Source: Stenotrophomonas sp. 169 (GTDB lineage Bacteria; Pseudomonadota; Gammaproteobacteria; Xanthomonadales; Xanthomonadaceae). From it: 64,000 nt of DNA. The notes beneath the pieces are model-generated. The model was not told the DNA's origin and made no database searches. It worked only from the letters and a program-made list of their open reading frames with translations. This document shows, piece after piece, positions 42,654 to 52,703 of this stretch. The stretch lies in assembly GCF_014621775.1 (NCBI RefSeq), contig NZ_CP061204.1, positions 1,384,501-1,448,500 of the forward strand. The letters run 5' to 3'. The translations under genes and the position numbers were made by a program. Each line of letters starts with the position of its first letter. Position 1 is the stretch's first letter.

Positions 42654-43505
42654 TCAGAACAGGAGCGCCGCCATCTTCCGGCGGTACTGGCTGACCAGAG
42701 CGGGGTCTTCAATGACATTGAACGCGTCGATCAATGCCTTGCGCGGCAGACCGTCATCGTAGGTACGATCGAGGCGCAGCATGGCCAGGAACTGGTCCAG
42801 CGCGGCCTGGTCCTCACCGGCCAACAGATGCTGCACACCGCGCAGATGCCGCGCCGCCAGATCTGCATCGTCCGCGGCGATCCGCGCATCCAGTGCCTCG
42901 GCGGCGGGGGCGTCCTTCAGCGCGGTGGCGAACGTCAGGCGCGCGCGGGCGCGCACGGCACGGTCATCGGTGGCCAGGTTGGCGGGCAGGCCATCGATCA
43001 GGCCGCGTGCTTCGTCCACGCCGCCGATCTGCAGCAGGGCCACGGCGAGGTCCAGCTTCAGCGCCTCATTCCCGGGTTCAGCGGCAATCTGCGCGCGCAG
43101 CACATCGACCTGTGCCTGCGGATCCAGGGGTTCCGGTTCCGTTTCGGGCACGGGCTCGGCCGGGCTGATGCCATGCTGGGCCAGGAATTCGCGCAGCTGG
43201 CCTTCGGGCACCGCACCGGGGAAACCGTCAACCAGTTGCCCACCCTTGACCAGGAAGACGGTCGGCACCGAGCGGATCTGGAACGCCGCTGCGATCTGCT
43301 GCTCCTTGTCCACGTCCACCTTGGCCAGCTGGAAGGCGCCGTTGTATTCGGCCGCCAGCTTCTCCAGCAGCGGGCCCAGCGTCTTGCAGGGTTCGCACCA
43401 CGGTGCCCAGAAGTCGACCAGCACCGGCGTCTGCAGCGATTTCTGCAGTACTTCGGTTTCGAAGGTTTCGGTGATGGCGTCGAATACGTTCGGCAGTTCG
43501 CTCAT
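42654..43505 (-). CDS. cnoX: CnoX/YbbN-type thioredoxin-chaperone
   Basis: The 283-aa protein has a thioredoxin domain with active site FWAPWCEPCK (Cys37 and Cys40). A C-terminal TPR-like helical domain follows (LDLAVALLQIGGVDEARGL, RHLRGVQHLLAGEDQAALDQ). This two-part layout identifies CnoX, a chaperedoxin that protects proteins from over-oxidation and passes them to GroEL or DnaK. E. coli CnoX has SXXC in place of the CXXC motif; here both cysteines are present, so reductase activity is possible. The start is fixed by MSELPNVFDAIT. Confidence 0.9.
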   Translation of the reverse strand: MSELPNVFDAITETFETEVLQKSLQTPVLVDFWAPWCEPCKTLGPLLEKLAAEYNGAFQLAKVDVDKEQQIAAAFQIRSVPTVFLVKGGQLVDGFPGAVPEGQLREFLAQHGISPAEPVPETEPEPLDPQAQVDVLRAQIAAEPGNEALKLDLAVALLQIGGVDEARGLIDGLPANLATDDRAVRARARLTFATALKDAPAAEALDARIAADDADLAARHLRGVQHLLAGEDQAALDQFLAMLRLDRTYDDGLPRKALIDAFNVIEDPALVSQYRRKMAALLF

Positions 43506-43620
43506 GGAAGCTCTGGATCTACGGCGGGAAAACGATTCTATGGTGACGCCCCACGCCCGACGCAACCCGCCTGCGCCGCAATGGCCCACAATTGCGCATT
43601 GTCTTCTGGAGCCTGCATCA

Positions 43621-44235
43621 ATGCCCCTGCACTCGCCGCGACGTATCGAAAACCCGCTGGGCGCCATCGCCGCCGCGATCTTCATCCTCGCCGTGGTCGG
43701 CTTCGGCGCAGCGCTGGACGGGTATGTGCAGACCCGCCATCCGGTGGCCTTGCTCGGCGCCGGGGGCATGCCCCATGCACTGGCCTTCAACGTGCTTGGC
43801 TGGGCGGTGCCGGGCCTGCTGGCGGTGGCCGTAGCGGTCTACCTGCTGCTGCGTCTGCCGGTGGGCAGCCACTGGGTGCAGCGGGTTGCGGGCCAACTGC
43901 TGGTGCTGGCGGGCATGGCGTTCACCGGCATGGGCCTGCTGCCGCTGGATGTGGCGGACCTGGATGGACCGGCGAGCCAGGCCCATGCCAGTGCGTGGAT
44001 GGTCTGGGCGCTGGCGTTCATCGCCGGCACGCTGATGCTGGGCATCGGCAGCTGGAAGACCCTGCCGCCGCTGGCGCGGCTGGCCCTGTCTTGCGGCCTG
44101 GTCGCGGCTGTGAGTGCCTTTGCCCTGCAGGGCCTGGTGCCGGCGCCGATCGCACAACGCGTCACCTTCCTGGCCTGGGCGGTATGGCTGGGCCTGGCCC
44201 TCCCGATGATGGGCAGGTCTTCGCCCCACCGGTGA
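43621..44235 (+). CDS. DUF998 family membrane protein (second copy type)
   Basis: The 204-aa protein has about six membrane helices, for example AIAAAIFILAVVGFGAALDG, FNVLGWAVPGLLAVAVAVYL and WMVWALAFIAGTLMLGIGSW. The layout resembles DUF998, like the gene at 24796-25440, although overall identity by eye is low. It has no recognised enzymatic motif. A Met start at 43621 gives a short basic leader (MPLHSPRRIENPLG). It is divergent from cnoX, with 115 bp between starts. Confidence 0.7.
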   Translation: MPLHSPRRIENPLGAIAAAIFILAVVGFGAALDGYVQTRHPVALLGAGGMPHALAFNVLGWAVPGLLAVAVAVYLLLRLPVGSHWVQRVAGQLLVLAGMAFTGMGLLPLDVADLDGPASQAHASAWMVWALAFIAGTLMLGIGSWKTLPPLARLALSCGLVAAVSAFALQGLVPAPIAQRVTFLAWAVWLGLALPMMGRSSPHR

Positions 44236-44333
44236 AGCGGTTGCCCGCCGCAGACGCGGATTTTCGTCCTTGTCTGATGTCGTGAATGGGCCTGGGTGGC
44301 CATCCTGCCTGCATCACCGCAGGAGGGCGTCCC

Positions 44334-47337
<3,004 letters not shown>

Positions 47338-47465
47338 TCGCGGGACGGGCGGTGACGGCCCTTGGGTCGTCATCGCGCGTGCCGGCGTCAGAATATCAAT
47401 CCCCATTCACGCATCATCGGGCAGGCTATGTTGCCGCAACTGCCCGGCTACTACAGACTGTGCCC

Positions 47466-48107
47466 ATGACCCGAATCCTGCTCGCGCTTCTCTTTGCCCT
47501 CGGCCTGGCCGGTTGCGGTTTCCACATGCGCAACAAGCTGATGTTGCCGGCCGATACGGCGGCGGTGAAGGTCGTCTCCAGCACGCCCTACAGCGAACTG
47601 GCCAAGCTGCTGCGACGCAGCCTGCTGGCATCGGGCGCCGAACTGGCCGACGAGGATTCCAAGGCACCGGCTGCACAGCTGCAGGTCCTGTCCGAGCGCT
47701 GGGGCGACCTGCCCATCGCGATCGACGCGCAGGGCCGTGCACAGGAGTTCAGCCTGCGCTACGCGGTGATCTTCATCTTCCGCCGTGAAGATGGCAGCGA
47801 ACTGGTGCCGCAGCAGGTGATCGAATTGTCGCGGGACTACGTGTCGCCGCCGACCGACGCCACCGGTACCACGACCGAGCGTGAGATCCTGGCTGACGAA
47901 CTGCGCCGCGAAATGTCGGCGTCGATCATCCGCCGCATCGACAGCGTGGTGCGTAATGAACTGCGCGAAGGCCGCAGCCTGTCCGCCCCGGTGGATGGTG
48001 TGGTGGTTCCGGCCGGTCCCGCGCCGGCGGGCGTGCCGGCCATCCAGACCACCGTGCCGACGGCCAAGCCCGCACCCGAACCGGCCACCCGGCCGGTGCA
48101 GGACTGA
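47466..48107 (+). CDS. lptE: LPS assembly lipoprotein LptE
   Basis: The 213-aa protein has a lipoprotein signal (MTRILLALLFALGLAGC) with Cys17, then GFHMRNKLMLPADTAAVKVV, the usual LptE start. It plugs the LptD barrel and helps insert lipopolysaccharide in the outer membrane. The C-terminus has an Ala/Pro-rich tail not found in E. coli LptE. The ATG is 128 bp after leuS, and holA follows at 12 bp, so lptE and holA are almost certainly co-transcribed. Confidence 0.9.
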   Translation: MTRILLALLFALGLAGCGFHMRNKLMLPADTAAVKVVSSTPYSELAKLLRRSLLASGAELADEDSKAPAAQLQVLSERWGDLPIAIDAQGRAQEFSLRYAVIFIFRREDGSELVPQQVIELSRDYVSPPTDATGTTTEREILADELRREMSASIIRRIDSVVRNELREGRSLSAPVDGVVVPAGPAPAGVPAIQTTVPTAKPAPEPATRPVQD

Positions 48108-48119
48108 GCCGGCCCCGGC

Positions 48120-49160
48120 ATGGAACTGCGCCCGGAGCAGTTGGCCAGTGCAGCTGGCGGGCAGCCGCTGGCGCCGGTCTACCTGGTCGCCGGGCCGGAG
48201 ACTCTGCGCGTGCTGGAAGCCGCCGACGCCGTACGCAGCCGCGCACGGGCCGAGGGCATCAGCGAGCGTGAAGTGTTCGACGCCGATGGCCGCGATTTCG
48301 ATTGGGGCAGGCTGGAGGCGGGCTTCAATGCGCCCAGCCTGTTCAGTGCGAGACGGTTGATCGAAGTGCGCTTGCCCAACGGCAAGCCGGGCAAGGAGGG
48401 GGCGCAGGTCATCAGTGATTTCTGCGCGTCCCCACCGCCGGACGTGGTGCTGTTGATCACCACCAACGAGTGGAGCAAATCACATCAGGGCAAGTGGGCC
48501 GATGCCGTGGGCCGTGCCGGGGTCATTTCCGTGGCATGGGCGATCAAGCCGCACGAGCTGCCCGACTGGATCGAGCGCCGGCTGCGCAGCAAGGGCCTGC
48601 GCGCGGATCCGCAGGCGGTGCAGCGACTGGCCGAGCGCGTGGAAGGCAACCTGTTGGCTGCGGCCCAGGAAATCGACAAGCTGGCGCTGCTGGTGGACGG
48701 TGGCGACGTGCTGGATGTTGAAAAGATGGATGCGCTGGTCGCCGACGCGGCTCGCTACGACGTGTTCCGGTTGGTGGAGTCCACGTTCTCCGGCCAGCCC
48801 AAGGCTGTGCTGCGCATGGTCGCTGGCCTGCGTGCGGAGGGTGAAGCGGTGGCGGCGCTGATGCCGATCGTCATCCGTGAGCTGCTGGCGGGAGCGGGCC
48901 TGGCACAGGTGCAGGCACGCGGTGGCAACCTGGCGGCGGAGATGAAATCCCGCGGCATCTGGGAATCGCGGCAGGCGCCCTACAAGCGTGCGCTCCAGCG
49001 CCATCCCGAGGCCAAGCGGTGGGAGCGGTTCGTGGCTGAAGCGGGCCTGGTCGACCGTATCGCAAAGGGGCGGGCCGACGGCGATGCCTGGCTCGCGCTG
49101 GAGCGTCTGCTGGTGGCCGTGTCCGAGGCGCGTGCGGTGCGTCTGCTCGCCCGCGCCTGA
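48120..49160 (+). CDS. holA: DNA polymerase III delta subunit
   Basis: The 346-aa HolA has LRPEQLASAAGGQPLAPVYLV, the ATP-site remnant region APVYLVAGPE, REVFDADGRDFDW, LLITTNEWSK and RLAERVEGNLLAAAQEIDKL. Delta opens the beta sliding clamp and takes part in the clamp loader. The protein lacks a functional Walker A, as usual for delta. Its gene follows lptE by 12 bp and precedes nadD by 3 bp, which fits one operon. Confidence 0.92.
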   Translation: MELRPEQLASAAGGQPLAPVYLVAGPETLRVLEAADAVRSRARAEGISEREVFDADGRDFDWGRLEAGFNAPSLFSARRLIEVRLPNGKPGKEGAQVISDFCASPPPDVVLLITTNEWSKSHQGKWADAVGRAGVISVAWAIKPHELPDWIERRLRSKGLRADPQAVQRLAERVEGNLLAAAQEIDKLALLVDGGDVLDVEKMDALVADAARYDVFRLVESTFSGQPKAVLRMVAGLRAEGEAVAALMPIVIRELLAGAGLAQVQARGGNLAAEMKSRGIWESRQAPYKRALQRHPEAKRWERFVAEAGLVDRIAKGRADGDAWLALERLLVAVSEARAVRLLARA

Positions 49161-49163
49161 CCC

Positions 49164-49835
49164 ATGGCGAAGGGCCTGCGCCTTTATTACGGCGGCACGT
49201 TCGACCCGGTTCACCTGGGTCATCTGGCCATTGCCCGCGCTGCGCGCGACGAGTTACAGGTCAGCGTGCGCCTGCTGCCGTCCGCGGATCCTCCGCATCG
49301 GGCAGCGCCGGGTGCCACGGCCGTCCAGCGATGCGAGATGCTGCAGTTGGCGCTGGCCGACGAACCCGGGCTGCAGCTGGACCGGCTGGAACTGGAGCGC
49401 GCCGCGCGCACGCCGGGTGTGCCCTCCTATACGTTCGATACGCTGTCCGGCCTGCGCGCCGAGGTCGGCCCGGAGTGCCCGCTGGCGTGGCTGGTGGGGG
49501 CCGACAGCCTGTTGTCGCTGGCCACGTGGCACCGGTGGCGCGAGCTGCTGGACCTGGCCCATTTCATCGTGGCCGAACGCCCTGGCAGTCCGCTGCCGGA
49601 GGTGGTGGCCGGCGAGCTCGGCCAGGCGTTGCAGGGACGCTGGACCGACCGGGGCCAGGACCTGGCAGCTGCCGCGGCCGGTCGGGTACTGCGCCTGCAT
49701 CAGCCCCTGCGCGGCGAGTCGGCCAGCGCGGTGCGGACGCAGATTGCCCGTGGCGGGGCAGGGCGCGATCTGCTGCCGCCGGCCGTGGCCGATTACATCG
49801 CCGCCAACGGCCTGTACCGTACTGCCGGACGGTAA
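49164..49835 (+). CDS. nadD: Nicotinate-nucleotide adenylyltransferase
   Basis: The 223-aa NadD has the nucleotidyl-transferase motif GGTFDPVHLGHLAIAR (HLGH at 17-20) and the later motif RGESASAVRTQIA, matching the SxxxR signature. It transfers AMP from ATP to nicotinate mononucleotide in NAD synthesis. The start MAKGLRLYYGG is only 3 bp after holA. The following gene, rsfS, is 97 bp away and may have its own promoter. Confidence 0.94.
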   Translation: MAKGLRLYYGGTFDPVHLGHLAIARAARDELQVSVRLLPSADPPHRAAPGATAVQRCEMLQLALADEPGLQLDRLELERAARTPGVPSYTFDTLSGLRAEVGPECPLAWLVGADSLLSLATWHRWRELLDLAHFIVAERPGSPLPEVVAGELGQALQGRWTDRGQDLAAAAAGRVLRLHQPLRGESASAVRTQIARGGAGRDLLPPAVADYIAANGLYRTAGR

Positions 49836-49897
49836 GGTCCGGCCTGCTGGACTGCCAGCTGAACATCGCCATGAATGGCACGCCGCTGCTGTGGCCG

Positions 49898-49903
49898 TAT
49901 AAT
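49898..49903 (+). promoter_or_regulatory. Putative -10 box upstream of rsfS
   Basis: TATAAT at 49898-49903 matches the sigma-70 -10 consensus exactly and lies 30 bp before the proposed TTG start. No good -35 box is seen at the right distance, so it is tentative. Confidence 0.35.
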
Positions 49904-49932
49904 CCCCCTTACGTTTATCGAGTCGACCCGCT

Positions 49933-50361
49933 TTGAGCAACCAGCCCGAAACCCAGTCCCAACCCCAGACCATCAAGGTCGATCTGCCCAGCCCGCCGCC
50001 CTCCGTGGAGCAGCTGCTGGCCTGTGTCATGGAAGCCACGGAAGAGCTGAAGGCCAAGGACGTGGTGACCATCGACGTGCGCGGCAAGTCCAGCGTCGCC
50101 GATTACTTCGTGATCGCGTCGGGTACGTCCTCACGCCACGTCAAATCCATCGCCGAAGAAGTTGTGCGCTTCGCCAAGAAAATCGACCAGATGCCGCTGG
50201 GCACCGAGGGCGAGCGCGAAGCCGAATGGGTGCTGGTGGACCTGGGCGACGTCGTCGTCCACGTCATGCTGCCGCGCATGCGCGAGCTGTATGCGCTCGA
50301 GCGCCTGTGGACGGTCGGTGACCAGCCGTCTTCGCGCGACGAGATTGAAGACGAAGTCTGA
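49933..50361 (+). CDS. rsfS: Ribosome silencing factor RsfS
   Basis: The 142-aa protein has the RsfS core: VEQLLACVMEATEELKAKDVV, IDVRGKSSVADYFVIASGTS, VKSIAEEVVRFAKK, EAEWVLVDLGDVVVHVMLP and RELYALERLW. It binds ribosomal protein uL14 and prevents subunit joining in nutrient stress. The best start is TTG at 49933, because no ATG lies before the conserved core and the N-terminal extension (QPQTIKVDLPSPPP) is coding-like. The ribosome site is weak. It follows nadD and precedes rlmH in the conserved order. Confidence 0.9.
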   Translation: MSNQPETQSQPQTIKVDLPSPPPSVEQLLACVMEATEELKAKDVVTIDVRGKSSVADYFVIASGTSSRHVKSIAEEVVRFAKKIDQMPLGTEGEREAEWVLVDLGDVVVHVMLPRMRELYALERLWTVGDQPSSRDEIEDEV

Positions 50362-50431
50362 GCGGTCCTGCCGCGTTGACGTTGCACTCTGACGGCGCCG
50401 ATGGCGCCGTTGGACGTTATGAGGAGCCAGG

Positions 50432-50902
50432 ATGAAAGCACGCCTGATCGCGACCGGTGAACGTGCCCCCAGTTGGGTGGCGCAGGGCTTTGCCGAGTAT
50501 CAGAAACGTCTGTCGCATTGGCTGCCGTTTGATCTCGTGGAGATCGAGCCGGGCCTGCGCGGCAAAGGGCGCGACGCGCGCCGCGCCACCGATGACGAGG
50601 GCAAGCGGGTGATTGCCGCGCTGCCAAAAAATGCCTATGTGGTTGCGCTGGATGTGCCGGGCAAGCAGCTCAGTTCAGAGCAGCTGGCGCAGCGCCTGGA
50701 GCACTGGCGCGGGAAGGGGAGGGACCTGGCGTTTCTTATCGGTGGGCCGGAAGGCCACTCCGCCGAAGTGTCCGCATTGGCCGATGAAAAGTGGTCGATC
50801 GGACCGCTGACCTTGCCGCACATGCTGGTCAGGCTGGTGGTGGCCGAACAGCTGTATCGCGCGGCCGCGATGTTGGCCAATCACCCCTACCATCGCGCGT
50901 GA
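50432..50902 (+). CDS. rlmH: 23S rRNA (pseudouridine1915-N3)-methyltransferase
   Basis: At 156 aa this is a full-length RlmH with a SPOUT knot: MKARLIATGERAPSW, ALDVPGKQLSSEQLAQRL, FLIGGPEGHSAEV and TLPHMLVRLVVAEQLYRA. RlmH methylates pseudouridine 1915 in helix 69 of 23S rRNA on 70S ribosomes. It has a GAGGAG site before the ATG. It ends the leuS-rlmH run; tRNA-Asn follows at 22 bp. Confidence 0.95.
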   Translation: MKARLIATGERAPSWVAQGFAEYQKRLSHWLPFDLVEIEPGLRGKGRDARRATDDEGKRVIAALPKNAYVVALDVPGKQLSSEQLAQRLEHWRGKGRDLAFLIGGPEGHSAEVSALADEKWSIGPLTLPHMLVRLVVAEQLYRAAAMLANHPYHRA

Positions 50903-50910
50903 AGAGTCGT

Positions 50911-50916
50911 TATACT
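50911..50916 (+). promoter_or_regulatory. -10 box of the tRNA-Asn promoter
   Basis: TATACT at 50911-50916 is 9 bp upstream of the tRNA 5' end at 50925, the usual spacing for a tRNA promoter. The -35 region overlaps the end of rlmH and is weak. Confidence 0.5.
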
Positions 50917-50924
50917 GGTCGTCT

Positions 50925-51001
50925 GCCCGAATAGCTCAGCCGGTTAGAGCACTTGACTGTTAATCAGGGGGTCGTTGGTTCGAGTCCAACTTCGGGCGCC
51001 A
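50925..51001 (+). tRNA. tRNA-Asn (GTT)
   Basis: The 77-nt sequence begins GCCCGAATAGCTCAGC and ends in CCA. The acceptor stem pairs GCCCGAA with TTCGGGC, the anticodon loop is CTGTTAA with anticodon GTT at 50959-50961, and the T arm contains GGTTCGAGTCC. The discriminator base is G and CCA is encoded. A terminator follows 5 bp later, so the gene forms a single-gene unit. Confidence 0.96.
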
Positions 51002-51006
51002 TTTTG

Positions 51007-51039
51007 AAAACCTGCATCGTGAGATGCAGGTTTTTTTTT
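51007..51039 (+). terminator. Intrinsic terminator after tRNA-Asn
   Basis: The stem AAAACCTGCATC / GATGCAGGTTTT with a GTGA loop is followed by a run of T (51031-51039). It lies 5 bp after the tRNA 3' end. Confidence 0.93.
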
Positions 51040-51147
51040 GCCTGGTCGGATGCGCGGGGGAAGCGCATGCCACTTTTTAAAATACTGTATGGCGTTCGTG
51101 GGGGCATCATTGTTCTGATGAAGCACTCCCTCGGAGAGGTGATTTCG

Positions 51148-51648
51148 ATGACTCCTTTCATCGCTGTGGCCACCACTGTTGCCCTTGTCGCCGCGTGCTC
51201 ATCAGACGTTCTCGCGGCCGAACCGACGCCGGGCCACGACAACGCTCCCGCGTTGATGGCATGCCCACCGGCAGCCCGGGTGCACGTGCACGACGGTCGC
51301 TACCACGCACGCGAGACGCTGGGCGGCTGGGAGGGCGAATGGCTGTCGCCGGCGCGGCCATCGGGCGCCGTATCCCGCCTGGAACGCGTACTCCTCTATA
51401 CACAAGGCGCGGAAACCAACGCCATCGTGGTCAACTGCACCTATGGCCTGATGTCGGGACATGAAATCGACCTCGCCTACCAGCCGGACGGCTCGGAAGG
51501 GCGGCTCGGCAACCTTTACGTTGATGTGGAAAACAAGGGCGAGTGGCTGCTTGATCCCGACGACGCGGCCGGAGACGCGTTCAGGGAGTGCACTCCTTCT
51601 TCCGCATCGCGCGCCTGCCGTTTCTTCCCGATACGCTATGGTCGCTAG
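51148..51648 (+). CDS. Hypothetical exported protein, lipoprotein-like (166 aa)
   Basis: The 166-aa protein has an export signal, MTPFIAVATTVALVAAC, with a lipobox-like VAAC and an alternative signal peptidase site at VLAAE. The mature domain includes MACPPAARVHVHDGRYHARE, GGWEGEWLSP and CRFFPIRYGR, which has some likeness to DUF3757-type secreted domains (starting with CP). The identity is not certain. A GGAGAGGTG site lies before ATG 51148; the ATG at 51118 is less well placed. A short AT-rich stretch (around 51073-51090) precedes the gene, which sits just after tRNA-Asn. Confidence 0.65.
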   Translation: MTPFIAVATTVALVAACSSDVLAAEPTPGHDNAPALMACPPAARVHVHDGRYHARETLGGWEGEWLSPARPSGAVSRLERVLLYTQGAETNAIVVNCTYGLMSGHEIDLAYQPDGSEGRLGNLYVDVENKGEWLLDPDDAAGDAFRECTPSSASRACRFFPIRYGR

Positions 51649-51729
51649 CGATCCAGCGGCGGGTGCCTGACGGCGCTTTCCCGCCTGACTCGTGGCATGC
51701 TGCGTCCATCCCTTGGCCGGAGCGTCACG

Positions 51730-52482
51730 ATGGGCGAGATCATGACAGCGGTGGTCGTCTTTGCCTGCCTGTGCGCGGCCTCGATCGGGATGATGTTCCT
51801 GTATCCCCGCTTGTCGGCCCGGCATCGCGATGACGAGACCAATACCGTCCTTCGGCTGGTCGCCAACATCTTCGTGGTGATGACCTCGCTGGTGTTCGGC
51901 CTGTTGATCAATTCCTCGAAGAACACCTTCGAGACCATCGATACCACCGTGCACGCGTTTTCGACCAGCCTGATCATGTTCGATCGGGCACTGCGCACGT
52001 ATGGTGCGGAAACCGATGAAACCCGTACGCGGCTGATCGAATACATCGAACTGGCGATTGCCGATCCCGCGCGTGGCGATGACGCGCTGTCGCATCGGCG
52101 GAGCCCGGCGGCGAACGCACTGGATCAGGTCGGGGGTGCACTGGACCGCATCGCACCGTCTGACCGTTTCCACGAAGGCCTGCTGGCCGACGCACGCCAG
52201 CAGTACCAGACGGTGGTGCGCCAGCGCTGGAGCATCGTCGAGCAATCCGAAGCCAGTGTGCCGCGGTTGATCATCTGGATGCTGATGGCCTGGATGACGC
52301 TGATCTACGGCAGCTTCGGCTACCGCGCCCCACGCAATCCGATGGTGGTCGGCGTGTTCGTGGTGTCTGCTGCCCTGATCGCCGTTTCCGTCTACTTCGT
52401 GCTGGACATGAGCGTGCCGTTCGACGGCCCGATCCAGGTATCGGACGCACCGCTGCGCAGGGCGCTGGCGCAGATCCAGTAG
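51730..52482 (+). CDS. DUF4239 membrane protein
   Basis: The 250-aa protein has four membrane helices, two near the N-terminus (MTAVVVFACLCAASIGMMFL and VLRLVANIFVVMTSLVFGLL) and two near the C-terminus (IIWMLMAWMTLIYGSFGY and VVGVFVVSAALIAVSVYFVL). A cytoplasmic or periplasmic helical part lies between them (TFETIDTTVHAFSTSLIMFD). This matches DUF4239, sometimes called a bestrophin-like domain. The function is unknown. The TAG stop codon is part of the GTAG terminus of a SMAG element. Confidence 0.78.
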   Translation: MGEIMTAVVVFACLCAASIGMMFLYPRLSARHRDDETNTVLRLVANIFVVMTSLVFGLLINSSKNTFETIDTTVHAFSTSLIMFDRALRTYGAETDETRTRLIEYIELAIADPARGDDALSHRRSPAANALDQVGGALDRIAPSDRFHEGLLADARQQYQTVVRQRWSIVEQSEASVPRLIIWMLMAWMTLIYGSFGYRAPRNPMVVGVFVVSAALIAVSVYFVLDMSVPFDGPIQVSDAPLRRALAQIQ

Positions 52483-52629
52483 CGCCGAGCCACGCTCGGC
52501 GGAGCGCGTCCCCGTTCGCGTGCGTGCAGACGCAAAGCCACCGAAGTGCGTCACCGCGCTGTAGCGCCGAGCCACGCTCGGCGGAGCGCGTCACCGTTCG
52601 CGGGCGTGCAGACGCAAAGCCGCCGAGCA
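52479..52629. repeat. Tandem duplicated SMAG unit with flank
   Basis: A SMAG unit starting GTAGCGCCGAGCCACGCTCG at 52479, plus about 46 bp of flank (including GCAGACGCAAAGCC), occurs again from 52561, 82 bp later. The two copies differ at a few positions. The first GTAG contains the stop codon of the DUF4239 gene. Confidence 0.82.
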
Positions 52630-52650
52630 CGGCGCGACCGTCACACATTG

Positions 52651-52682
52651 AAAAAGGCCCGGGCGCGTGGCCCGGGCCTTTT
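52651..52682. terminator. Bidirectional intrinsic terminator
   Basis: A perfect 13-bp stem, AAAAGGCCCGGGC / GCCCGGGCCTTTT with a GCGTG loop, has A and T runs on either side. It can end transcription from both the DUF4239 gene and the TonB-dependent receptor gene, which converge here. Confidence 0.9.
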
Positions 52683-52703
52683 CATTCAAGCGACAGCCTT
52701 CCC

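Noticed and set aside
41994..44285. 763-codon plus-strand frame across the CHASE2, cnoX and DUF998 region
   Set aside because: It lies over two minus-strand genes and one in another frame, all well supported.
50925..51147. tRNA-Asn as a proven integration site of a genomic island
   Set aside because: No integrase gene, no repeat of the tRNA 3' end and no compositional break of the downstream genes except a short AT-rich patch; kept only as an inference about synteny.
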